Assembly: GCF_901709675.1 (NCBI RefSeq)
Contig: NC_051089.1
Coordinates: 2,952,476-3,016,475 of the forward strand
DNA: 64,000 bases
Reading direction: 5' to 3'
From: Syngnathus acus
Lineage: Eukaryota; Chordata; Actinopteri; Syngnathiformes; Syngnathidae
A model generated the notes under the pieces. The model ran no database searches and was not told the origin of the DNA. It was given only the letters and a program-made list of their open reading frames with translations. Shown here piece by piece: positions 1-10,560 of the stretch. Every line of letters starts with the position of its first letter. Position 1 is the first letter of the stretch. The translations under genes were made by a program, and so were the position numbers.

Positions 1-603
1 ATTGCAAAGAAAGGTTGCATTAAAAACATCAACATTATGTTGTATGTTTTACCAAAAACTTCACTTAACAGTGCATACAACTATGTGGAACAAAAAAAGA
101 TTTGCTCCTCAGCAGGGCACACTATGTGAAGCACTGCAGGAATGCCAGACAGGAAGGTTGAAGTGCACGAGCACACACACACACTACATATACACACTCT
201 TGAAATAGATTGTATAGATTGGTCCATCAGTTATCTCTTTTTAAACTTGCAGCTTCAAAATCTTGAAGGCTGAAGCCTAATAATATCATGACTAATAATT
301 TAATAATTCCTTAATCTGCTCTATTCAGCTCAGGTAATAAAGGCAGAAGATGTCTGCAGGAGTGCTGGGTTTGGTGGGCAAATTGCTTTCCCTTCTACAG
401 TGGCTTCTTTGTTTTGTACTCGGCTCGCTATTGTTCAGGATTGTTACTACCTGGAATCCTACACTGACTCACCTTTGTGTTTTTTTTTTTAATCAGTGCT
501 GACTTATAAAGGCAGAATCGGAGCCATAGATGAGTGACAGCGTGCCAATGTGTTGACGTGAAGCGACTCGAATGCCCGCGAGGTAGCGGTTTCGTTTTCT
601 TAC
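1..603. other. rhpn2 intron, left edge of window
   Basis: Intronic sequence downstream of rhpn2 coding exon 2 (the gene runs right to left). I searched the minus strand for the next rhophilin exon (continuation of the HR1 domain) and found none, so the remaining exons lie outside the window. It contains only short CA-type runs near 170-185 and a T-run near 480-492. Confidence 0.6.
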
Positions 604-2446
604 TTGAGAAGATTCTCGGCTCCTGCTCTCATCCTCATCTCCTTGATGATCTGCTGGTTGAGACTGGCTCGCTTGTTCTGCAGCTTGCTTCGTCCGGTCT
701 GGGCAAACGGGTTGCAACCCTGGTGGACGACAAAGAAAAATACAAACTTCAGTTGACTCTTAATATGTTTTTTTCGAACATTTTACTCATCTTATTTGAG
801 CTTCATGATAAAACACAGAAAAAAAACCCACAGCTGCTGCACAAAAAGTGCGTTTCCTGTTGTATTTCAAGGGTTTCCGCTCAACCACCTGCGACATCCT
901 TCCTGCGTTTCAAGGCTGGAAGTCAGATGGTTGCCGCCCATTACACCCAGAGCAACACACTCACATCCTGAGAAGAACCTTCAATGCCGATACAACTCTT
1001 ACTGGAATGACGTCACGGCCTTATCAAGACTCTGTGTGTGTGTGTGAGAGTAAGGAGTGGTCAGTAAACACCATTATGTTCCATTTCTCCACAGCTAGAA
1101 ACCACATTCCGAGATGATGATCCCAGCAGGAACTAGCAACGTCATGTAGAATTGGAGAAAATAAATCCTGTGCATTTTTCTCTTGGAACGCCGAGGCGTC
1201 ACTGAAATAAATGAACCGAGGACGATACCACAGCCTCGCATACCTACTTGGAATTATCATGCCAAGTATGTAAGCTGGTGAGGGACACCCATTGGTCCAC
1301 ACAAAGATGAAGGACCAGCCCTGCATTTCTCCCAAACAATTAGGGCGCAACACAACGAGCCCAGTGAGCGGTGAATCATTCAGGGCTTCATACTGAACTC
1401 ATTATCAAAGTGTTTCCTGCACTAGTGAGTCGTTCTGTCTTTTCATAATTAAGTTTTTGGACCCAGGGACCGCTTTCCCTTCAGCCCCCACCCCATCAAC
1501 GCAATCATAATATTGACAGAAACTAAACATAACTACCATGTGTACGCCAGCGATGGAGCTAAAGTCTACACACCCCTGTGAATGCCAAGTTTTTCTGATG
1601 TTAAAAAAAAAATGAAAATGAAACGTCACCTCTTATAGTCCAGGAGCCACAGTTTGAAAACCACTGCACTAAGGCCTTAATTCTACAACCGTTTTGACAC
1701 CTTGTTTACATTTCCCACAAGAATTAGTAGGGGGAAAAAAGATGCATGTGTTGCATTGGGCCGGCCCGGCGGGACACGTGTTGTCAATTTGAGGTTCTGG
1801 CTGCCGGGCGGCATCGGGCCAGCTGCTGTGACGTCAGCGGGAGGAGAAAGCTGACGATTTGGCTTTCTCTCCGTGCCATCTTTCCGAGATGAACCGCAGT
1901 AGCTCCCTGCAGGCAAAAGCCAAAGCCAGCACAAAGCTTGTAAATCATTCAGAACGCGCGCGAGCAAAGGCCCAATGGGTTGGGTTTAAAATTTGATCAG
2001 AAATCTTTCCAAAGCTGTTTTTTTTCAACACACGACTTTGGAGTCTTACAGCAAACATGAAGCACGTTTTACGTAGCCCAAGCTATGTCTGCACGCTGTC
2101 CTTGACGTTAAAATAAAATCTCAAAGAAAGAAATGTATCGACAGTCGTCGTGATATCTGTGTTTTTTGTTTTATTTTTCTTCATTTTTTAAATTTTTATT
2201 TAATTACCGGTAGTCACATTCCTATCATTATATTTTGTATAAATGTAAAAAAGTTATTTAGATTTAAAAAAAATTATTATAAATAAATATCTTACAGTAT
2301 ATTTTATATAATTATTTGTGTTTAATACTGAATTTATTTATGATAATTCAATATCATCCATCCATGATTAGGAATTCTCCATATTATGCAATTCTAGATA
2401 ATGAGAAGGGATTATTAGTGTGAATGCTGCTCTCCCAGCATTCACA

Positions 2447-2532
<86 letters not shown>

Positions 2533-4115
2533 ATTCTTATAAAGGAGGCGGCAGTGGTGCCAGGCTGCGCTCTCTCGCAGACACAGGAAGTGCCGTGAGA
2601 GCCTCAATCCAGACGGCGTTCCGAAGGGGATTGACAGACACAAAAGGGGAATGCTGGGATAGAGTGAGCCTGTCACAACATTCGCATGGCAACTCTGGGA
2701 AAACAGCAAAGACTCAGAAAATGTCAAAGCAACCCTGTATCGGCCCCAGATGTTTTAGTTTTGCACACCACTACACTGAGCTGGAATTTTAAAAAAAAAT
2801 CTGTATCATCATCTCCGATACACACCCTGTATCGACTCTGTATTTGGTATCGAACAGACACTATGACAAAGCGTCCATGACAACACAACACGGGCCATCC
2901 TTAAGATAACACAACGTCACGTCTGTTTAGCTCATCCTGTTATCCACAGCAGCACCTTGCTGCCTTTTTGTGTTATCAAAGTTCAACAGTTACAGCTCTC
3001 CAAAATATGAACAATAGCCCCAATAAAGGCTTTTATTTGGAAATCCAAAACGTGCTTTGTATTGGATGTCATTAGATTGTGCAGGAAGGCATGCCTAATG
3101 CAGTGTCCAATGTGTGTGTATGTGTGAGTCATGAGTTTCTTGCGTAATCATGTGATAATAAGGGTGGACACCAAGGAGGCGATTGAGTCATTCAAGCAAA
3201 AGCCAAAAATAGTATTTTACAAAGGGGAGACCGTTCCGAATTAATTGAAACGATTAGCAATGGAGAATATTGTCTTAACCGCCAAATTTATTTATTAGCA
3301 AATGAAAAATTAGGTGCTGAGTTTTCCACAAGCATCCTGTATATTATGAAAACACTTGCTTTTAATTTAAAAAAAACTTTAATAGCAGTTTCTTAGATTA
3401 TTTCTTTTCTTTTTGAATTGCACAGCGGGCCGGAATAAAAACTGTGGCAGGCCCCCACACCATAAATTGCCCATCCTTATTTTCCAGTGTTTACTGTGTA
3501 TTATACAGGACATCATATAGTCATCAAGAATCATCTCCACCGAGCTTTAAATGGAATTTCCATCCACTTGCAGTTTCCTGCCATCATGTATCTTATCAGC
3601 AAGCAGTGCAGCCCACCCATTCCCCACAGCCATTCTATTCTTGAAGCAGTGCAACGCACACACGCACACCTGAAGCTGACACTACATGGAATTCCCATGA
3701 TGCATTCAAATGATCTTAGTGCTATTTGCTACTAGTTTTTAACATTTTACTTTAAACAAATAGTAGATCTAGCTGGATTTTACATTCTGCTCAAAACAGG
3801 TCTAGTTTGGACAATTCTTCTCGGCTTGAACGAGAACCGGACGATGACGGTCCCTGAACGCACCGCGTCTCTCAAGCCCTGCAGCGAACGTTTCAGTAAA
3901 CATTTAGCTTTTTAAATCGGAAAGTAATCTGTTGCAGGGAAAACCGATTTAAACCGACGAAAGCAGCGTGTGAGGGGACACGTTTCGCATTTTCGTGGAT
4001 AAAAAGGGGGGGGGGGGGGGGGGGGAACGCCAAGAGTGAGAAAACTCACCTTTCTGAAGTACTTGCCGTCTCCTCGACTTTCCTTGAGGCCGTTGGGTAA
4101 AAGCGCGTCCGTCAT
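604..4115 (-). CDS. rhpn2: Rhophilin-2, first two coding exons (3' part outside window)
   Basis: Rhophilin-2 is a cytoplasmic scaffold that binds GTP-loaded Rho through an N-terminal HR1 coiled-coil; the family continues with BRO1 and PDZ domains, which are not in this window. Coding exon 1 is 4050..4115 (22 codons, start MTDALLP, ending YFRK at a GTGAGT donor). Coding exon 2 is 604..719 (38 codons plus 2 nt), preceded by a CAG acceptor and ending at a GTAAGA donor. It encodes [20 protein letters not shown] followed by a basic helix with NQQI and AENLL, which matches the start of the vertebrate RHPN2 HR1 domain closely. The MTDALLP start and the [13 protein letters not shown] motif separate it from other HR1 proteins such as PKN. 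The exons join in phase across a 3.3-kb intron. The gene is divergent from slc7a10. Confidence 0.9.
2418..2447. repeat. Perfect hairpin next to (GT)n tract
   Basis: Twelve-base arms GTGTGAATGCTG (2418..2429) and CAGCATTCACAC (2436..2447) are exact reverse complements around a 6-nt loop. The dinucleotide tract starts 1 base after the right arm. Confidence 0.8.
2449..2531 (+). repeat. (GT)n microsatellite, about 41 units
   Basis: Uninterrupted GT dinucleotides over 83 bases in rhpn2 intron 1. Confidence 0.97.
4006..4025. repeat. (G)20 homopolymer near rhpn2 exon 1 donor
   Basis: Twenty consecutive G on the plus strand. In the rhpn2 transcript this is a C-run about 25-44 nt into intron 1. Homopolymer length may be imprecise in the assembly. 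Confidence 0.85.
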
Positions 4116-4263
4116 GTTGGAAAAAGGCCAATCGATTTGGTATAAATGTGAATTAAGAGCAAGCTTATGCTGCTTTGTCGACAGGTGAGTCTCCGCTCAC
4201 CTCCAAACAAGTGCTGTGAGAAACTCGCCTCTCAAAAATACACGCAGTCTTTTGCTTGTGTAA

Positions 4264-4303
4264 GCCCCGCCCATTGGTGACGACAGCGCTTATATGACGT
4301 CGA
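4264..4303 (-). promoter_or_regulatory. Candidate rhpn2 core promoter motifs
   Basis: Read on the minus strand, a CRE-like CGACGTCA (7 of 8 to TGACGTCA) runs into ATATAAG, followed about 14 bases later by CCAATGGGCGGGGC, a CCAAT box fused to a GC box. They lie 150-190 bases upstream of the rhpn2 ATG. The CCAAT box is downstream of the TATA-like motif, which is not the usual order, so the TATA-like match may be fortuitous. Confidence 0.35.
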
Positions 4304-5381
4304 CCCACACCTTTCTTAAAAGGTTTTGGCATTCTGATAGGCAACTGATGACCCAAAATGGGAACCGGGCGTATGGAGCATACCGGAGCCAATAAATTTC
4401 GCGACGGGCAGGAAGGCACAGCATCTCATCGCAAACTAGGTCAAGTCAATTGGCAGCCAGAGTAAAAAAAAATAAAAATAAAAAAACTGTACTGTACTTT
4501 AGTTCCCGTTTCTATGACAAGGGTTATTATTTATCCATGAAAATCTACAACACAAATAATTTTGCAAATTTAAATCCCGCTTCAAAGCGTTTGAATTAAC
4601 ACATGGCTTAAAAGTCACTTTTGAGTCATTTCTGTCTAATTCCTGACCTCGTGAAAAGTTCACTTGGGCACTTTCAAGTTGAACAGGTTTCTTGTTTTTT
4701 CCACACAAGTTTTGCGCACTAGGATTATACAAAAGACATTTTCCCCACTAAAATTAAGCAAACAAATGATGCACTAACCCAGATTTACCGCTAGAGGACG
4801 GTAGAGAGTCACGGTTTACCAACCAGGTGAGCAAAAGCAATGATGCAATTCTGAGCGAGCGTGTACTCATAGAAGCCTCCATGCTGTCAAGAAATATTTG
4901 ACATTTTTGCGTTTTTTTAAAATTATAATTATTGTGATCTTTACATGTACACATTCAACATAAATAATTAAGTTAAAACACCAGACAGTCTGATGATTCA
5001 CGATTGTAAGATAATTCCATCTAACTTTTCTTCATTAAAAAAAAATCTCACCATTAATATTTGCTCATTCTAAATTGATTCCGGCTGACAATATATCTCG
5101 TGTGACCTAAATGACGCTCATATTTAAAAGAAAAGTTATTTTCAATTTGCATAATTCATTGCATAATGATATACTGTAAATACATATTCATAAAGTAAAT
5201 TACCGATTTACATAGTTTGCCAAGGCTTTCAGTCGCCGTGTGTGATCTGAATATGTGCAAATATAGTTGCATAGGCATTTACTGTGTCTTAGAAGTCATT
5301 TGAGTTCGTGGCATATCTTTTTTTTTTACCCAATTACTGTTGAGTTATAATGCTGACCGATACTGCTAACCTTGGAGTATT

Positions 5382-5406
5382 GTTTCGTTTCGTTTCGTTT
5401 CGTTTC
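5382..5406 (+). repeat. (GTTTC)5 pentanucleotide repeat
   Basis: Five perfect tandem copies of GTTTC, followed by a degenerate unit. Confidence 0.95.
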
Positions 5407-6793
5407 ATTTATTGGATTAATTTCAAGAAAAAAAATATTTCTGTCCTTATGTAATTATTTGAGGGTGTAAATGTTTAAACAGCTAGGCTGCGGATATACA
5501 AAGCCCTTGCGTCAAGTACTTTAAAATGTCAATTGGGTTTGTCACTATTTAATTTTTGACTTTACTCTGCATGAGCGATGGAAAACGGATGCATGGACTT
5601 TGTTAATTGTACTTTTCTCAGGTACTCCCCTATCCTTGAATGTTTTGCCTTATCCTCAGTGCGTTGATGCAGCAACATGTAAAATGACTTGCTGTAACAG
5701 TAACTCAGCTGAGATGAGAGTTCCTGCAATTTAACGACAGTTCAGGCTATTCAAATTCTAACTCATTTGCTTTGAGCTTTTCATTTGCAAATGCTGAGTC
5801 AAGACTAGAGGTGCTCTAATTCTAACAGTTGCAGTGTTTTCTTGAGTTGCTTAAATTTTGCCCGAATTGGTCGTTTCCTGACCTCCGAGCAATATGAGAA
5901 AGTATGAGAAAATGTTTGAGTTGACTCTTTTGACTTCATCAAGCATTTCATCATCCTGAAATTGTCAATTGCGGTTTTGATGTTTTCTGATATTGTTCTG
6001 TCCTAAAATGTAGCGGCTGTGGTCTTGCGAGCACCGTGAACTGAGGCCGCTTTTGCCTTTTCCGCTCATTTGTCTTCGCACAATAGCCGCACAGAGACGG
6101 CCGTGAGTGCATCGCCTCTCCAAGCACAAGTGGGGGGCACGGGGCAGGCGAACAACCGGCGTTAGACCCTCCGACAGGAAACACGGCGGCGGAGGCGGCG
6201 TTGCCATGCCGCCCCTGCTCACGGGCCGCAAGAACTCAGGCTCCTCGTGTGGTAACAAACCACAACAAATCCATGGAGGCAGCACAGCGCCAATGCATCG
6301 AGAGGCGGATGAAAGGATGACGGAGAGTCGGGAAGGATGGCCTAATTTCTACCGCCTACTCTGAACAACTTCTCCTGAATGTGTGAACGAGGTGGATGCG
6401 AAACCACCAGTAAAAATCCATAATATCAAGTAAAACTACCAGGACTCACCCTTGGAAGTTGCAGTGTTCGATGGTAAGAACAATCCTAATAAAAAAAAAA
6501 AAAATATTGTTAAGAACAGCCTTTGGATTTAAAAAAAAAATTGGAACTATGTTTACGTGATCAAGAGGATAAACATGACGACTGCGCATACAAAAATATA
6601 GTAAGTCAAATAAAGTATAGAGGTTGATGCACAAAATTAAACTTCTATCAATGTACTGATTTCTTCTTTTTGGGAAAGAAAAATTTAAGAAACAACAATA
6701 CCTTGACTTCTTTTTAGGAAGAATCCTGTCCTTCATTGAGTCATGTACATCATCAACAGATGTCTTCTTTTTGGAAAGTGGAAAATCAAAAAT

Positions 6794-6947
6794 GGTTTCA
6801 AATCACTGCGATCGGCTGGCAACCGGTTCAGGGTGTCCCCCGCCTACTGCCCGATGACGGCTGGGATAGGCTCCAGCACTCCCGCGACCCCCGTGGGGAC
6901 TAAGCGGTTCAGAAAATGGATGGATGGATGGATGGGTTTCAAATCAC
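6794..6947 (+). mobile_element. Short retroposon with GGAT tail and 13-bp target-site duplication
   Basis: A 128-bp insert (6807..6934) is bounded by exact 13-base direct repeats GGTTTCAAATCAC at 6794..6806 and 6935..6947. The insert carries the teleost-typical segment around CTGGGATAGGCTCCAGCAC (near 6859) and AAGCGGTTCAGAAAATGG, and ends in a short (GGAT)n tail. Such sequences are dispersed at high copy number in fish genomes, probably as 5'-truncated non-LTR retrotransposon ends. The target-site duplication is seen directly; the family assignment is from memory. Confidence 0.8.
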
Positions 6948-7955
6948 CTATGTTGGAGAAAATGTAAACACACAGCTAGAAACACCACAGAAGCAAACAT
7001 TCACTGATATGGTTACTTTGTAATACATCATTTTGCCCAGTATATATTGTTTATGTAACAAAATGAAGTGTCTGATGAGTTTCGCAATGTCATTTGTGGG
7101 AGATTAGGCATGCAAATTCGAGCCAGTCACACCTTTGTTAAACAACACGAGGTAAAAGAAGCATAACATGGATTCATTAGTCTTTATTTGAGAACATGAA
7201 AAACAAAATAAAGCAATACAAAAAAAAATACAAAGTCTGCTCATTATGTGTCTCTGTTTTTCCCAGTGTTCCTTGTGCTGGAAAATCAGGAGAGCATTTC
7301 TCGGATGGACTGCACTGAGTGAGATCATTATCAGCCACTCAATGCGTGTGTGTAGTAAAGCGTGTGTGTGGTTGTGTCTTTTTTTGGTGTGCTCTGTGAT
7401 CTATTCACATTGTGTGAAGGTAGAAGCTGTTGCAGAATGTGGTCCCTTCAACCTTTCTTCCTCCTCTTTATCTTTTTCTTCATCGTGCCAGCTCGCAGCC
7501 ACACTGAAGCCCACTGTTCTTTTTTTTGAGGGGGGGGCAAATGGTGGTGTGTGTGGGCGAGGGACCCTGCAAGTTAATTGTGCGCTAGTTAGCATTCGCC
7601 AGATGCAACTTAGCCATTTAACTCCTTGAACTGTAGTAGCGTGTGTGTGGCTGTGTGTCTGTGAGTGTGTGTTACACAAACACAGCTTTTGGAAATGTTC
7701 CTCCACCTTAAAGGCCTTGTGTCACTTAAGCTGAAACAACAGGAAATGGTTGTTTTGCCCCCAAAATAATGACACGGCAGGCTGCACAAACTTGTTCTTC
7801 CGCTCTCGCCCGTCATGTGACCTCCTTTGACAAAATATTGTCAACTAGAAGCTTTTTTTTTTGGTTCACATATCATATCACATGCAGAATGATAGTGAAA
7901 AATGGCGCGCATATCTAGTAGCTCATAGTGCTGATGTTTGGGTTTGAATTTCAGC

Positions 7956-8480
7956 TCAAGTCAAGTCAAGTTTATTTGTATAGCCCTAAATCACAAGCAG
8001 TCTCAAAGGGCTTCACATAGACAAAAATTGACAATTATTCTCAAAGCATCCCCTGGTCACGGGGAAAATGAGAAACCTTGAGAAGGGACCACAGATGGAA
8101 GGATCCCCCTTTCAGGATCACCAGGTTGTAATGGATGCAGAGAGGGCACAAATAATACATAATATGAAAATCAAAAAAGTGGATGTCCAAGTCAGAGCGA
8201 AGGGCTGCCGGAGGAGCCCTCTACTATCCTGGCAGTGGAGGTTGAGCTGCAGTTCCCCCAACCTGAATTGGCCCACGAGAATCCAGATAGCCGCTGTCAG
8301 CTTGGGTGCCACCTAACCACCTCCCCGGCCGGGGAGGGGGGGGGGAGAGAAAACAAAACAAACTCCGGCCGAATCGGCCACTACAAGTTAGTTAAAGGCC
8401 ATGTCATAGAAATGTGTCTTTAAACGTGTCTTAAATGTTTCTACTGATCATCGCCATCGATCTACTGATCGATGGCAAAG
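7956..8480 (+). repeat. Dispersed fish repeat (TCAAGTCAAG...TTTGTATAGCCC family)
   Basis: Begins with tandem TCAAG, then TTTATTTGTATAGCCCTAAA and a segment with CAAAGGGCTTCACA. Further on are GGATCCCCCTTTCAGGA and a G-rich segment near 8325-8345. I recognise this as a high-copy interspersed repeat of percomorph genomes, but cannot name the superfamily. The right end is uncertain. A perfect 10-bp hairpin (arms GCCATCGATC and GATCGATGGC, loop TACT, 8453..8476) sits near it. The 82-codon open frame inside is not taken as a gene. Confidence 0.65.
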
Positions 8481-9160
8481 CTCTGGTCTTTCAGGACTTT
8501 CAGGCTTCCTTCAAATGTCAACAAGCAACATTTTTCTCTCCCGGGTTTATAGGTTGGCTTCGCTGATAGATACATGGAGGGCAGGGAAATTAAATTATAA
8601 ATACATTTTAGAACATCAAATAAAATGCTGCAGGGTTTTAAATGGGGCTACACAGATTTGTGACGTAGCTATAGCTCCCCTCTCCCCGGTGTAGGACCGT
8701 CCTTGGAAACATGTCAAACAATGTAGGTGATTTTTGAATGAGTTAGAATGGATGACTTTTCTTTTGATTCATTTGAATGCGGGGTATTGATTTGAAACAC
8801 GAATAAATGGAGTAACTGTTGCTGTAGATTTGGCTTCTATTTCCTAAAATAATTATATGATATATAACACGACACTTTAGTATATTATACGATGCCAACA
8901 AATACTGATTATTAATAATTCCAGATGGCCAAGTGGGTTGTTGCACGGCAAAGTCACGTGAAGCACCGCGACTCACCTGGGGAAGAAGAAGGTGAGGGCT
9001 GCGCATACGCACGCCTCTCACATCGCTGTGCGTGTGTGTGTGCGTCTCATATTATTAAAGGCTGTCCTCCTCCACGAGAGCGCTCCTCGCTGCAACTCGC
9101 TTGCTAGGCGAAACTCTCTTCTCAGGGGCGTCCGCTGGACGTGGAGCGGCATCAGCGACG

Positions 9161-10477
9161 ATGGCAAACGAGACGAAGAGGAAGAAGAAGGGCACAAATA
9201 AGGACGATAGGGTGACATTGAAAAAGGAGATTGGACTTTTGAGCGCGTGCGCTATCATCATCGGTGAGTTTCTGACTACAAGTTCAATCATAGTTCATGA
9301 GGTAAAAATGGTGACGTTGCAGTTGTTTGGAGAATTAAAGTTAGAAGATAACTCAAATGAGTACTTCGCGCACTTTACGCCAAAAAAGGTTCATCTTTAA
9401 CGCACAATCTGGTATTCACTCGTGCTGTTTGGCGGGATGCTGTTACTACTCCCACTTCATTTTTTTTTCTTCTCTTTCTGGTTTTTGGGCGGAAACTGTT
9501 GCATCATTGCCTGCCTACGTGGCTGACTTGTGTAGAACTGGTAAGGCGCGTGCAGCGCTATTGCAGATTCGTACCGATAGTGGATCAGTTCTGCAGGAGG
9601 CTTTGCACATCAGATGCTTTAAGTGCAGGAAGTGGCTGGCTTCCTCGGAGTCGTGTTACACTGCATCCATATTGCATTACTACGTGTATGCGTGTGTGTG
9701 CGTGGGGACTTGACACTGGCACGCCGCAGTTATTTTGGTGGTCTCCTTAAATTTGATTGATGCCTAAATAAAGCAGCGTCCAACATAAGCAAAAATCTTT
9801 GTTATTCGGCCTACATAAACACAGAAGCTATCATGTGTGTATGAAAGGGGATATGCGCCAATGTGACAATGTTTGTGCACATATTGGATATACCGCTGTT
9901 CAGATTTGAACACTAAACGATTTAATGGAATCATTATAGAGTAATGAAATTACGTTAAGGCTCAAACAGTGACCCTCAGGAAAAACAAACTTAATGAATC
10001 TTTCAGGCAAAATTCCAAGTGGTATTTATCGCATGCTTAACTCAGTTATAAAAAAAAATATTAGTAAAGCGTAAAGCTCAATAAAACGCTCAGTCTAAAC
10101 TTGAACTTTCATTCCAACTGCTGCTCAGTGTGCCATTTGAAAAAAACAACTCCGTCTCATGATAACCTGTGCTAACATTACCTGGGATTAAATAATCCGT
10201 GAACAAACACAAACAGAAACGCGTGACAACAATGAAATGCTCAGTCGCACAATAAATCTTAACTGTCATACAAGTGTAAAAAAACGCCACACACAAACAC
10301 CCCATACAAACACATAAAAGCTACACAACAAACACCCCTCCACACACACACTCTGCATGCACACACATAACACATCACACAACACACACAAATACAAATA
10401 CTACACGTTCATCACCCACAACATAAACACACACACGTGCAGAAGCATCACACAGCAAACATACATTCACATATGCC

Positions 10478-10560
<83 letters not shown>

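Larger units (their letters stand above)
720..4049. other. rhpn2 intron 1
   Basis: No coding exon recognised on either strand. The intron holds a long (GT)n tract with an adjoining perfect hairpin (2418..2531), an AT-rich stretch at about 2160-2350, and a 20-base G homopolymer close to the exon 1 donor. Confidence 0.6.
4116..9160. other. Intergenic region between divergent rhpn2 and slc7a10
   Basis: Five kilobases between the start codons of two divergent genes; it contains both 5' UTRs and promoters. Apart from a pentanucleotide repeat, a short retroposon, a roughly 500-bp dispersed repeat and weak promoter motifs, no coding sequence or RNA gene is recognisable. A (GGC)-rich patch lies near 6184-6200. 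Confidence 0.6.

Noticed and set aside
8068-8423. Short open frames at 8.07-8.42 kb
   Set aside because: Lie inside a dispersed high-copy repeat; no conserved protein motif.
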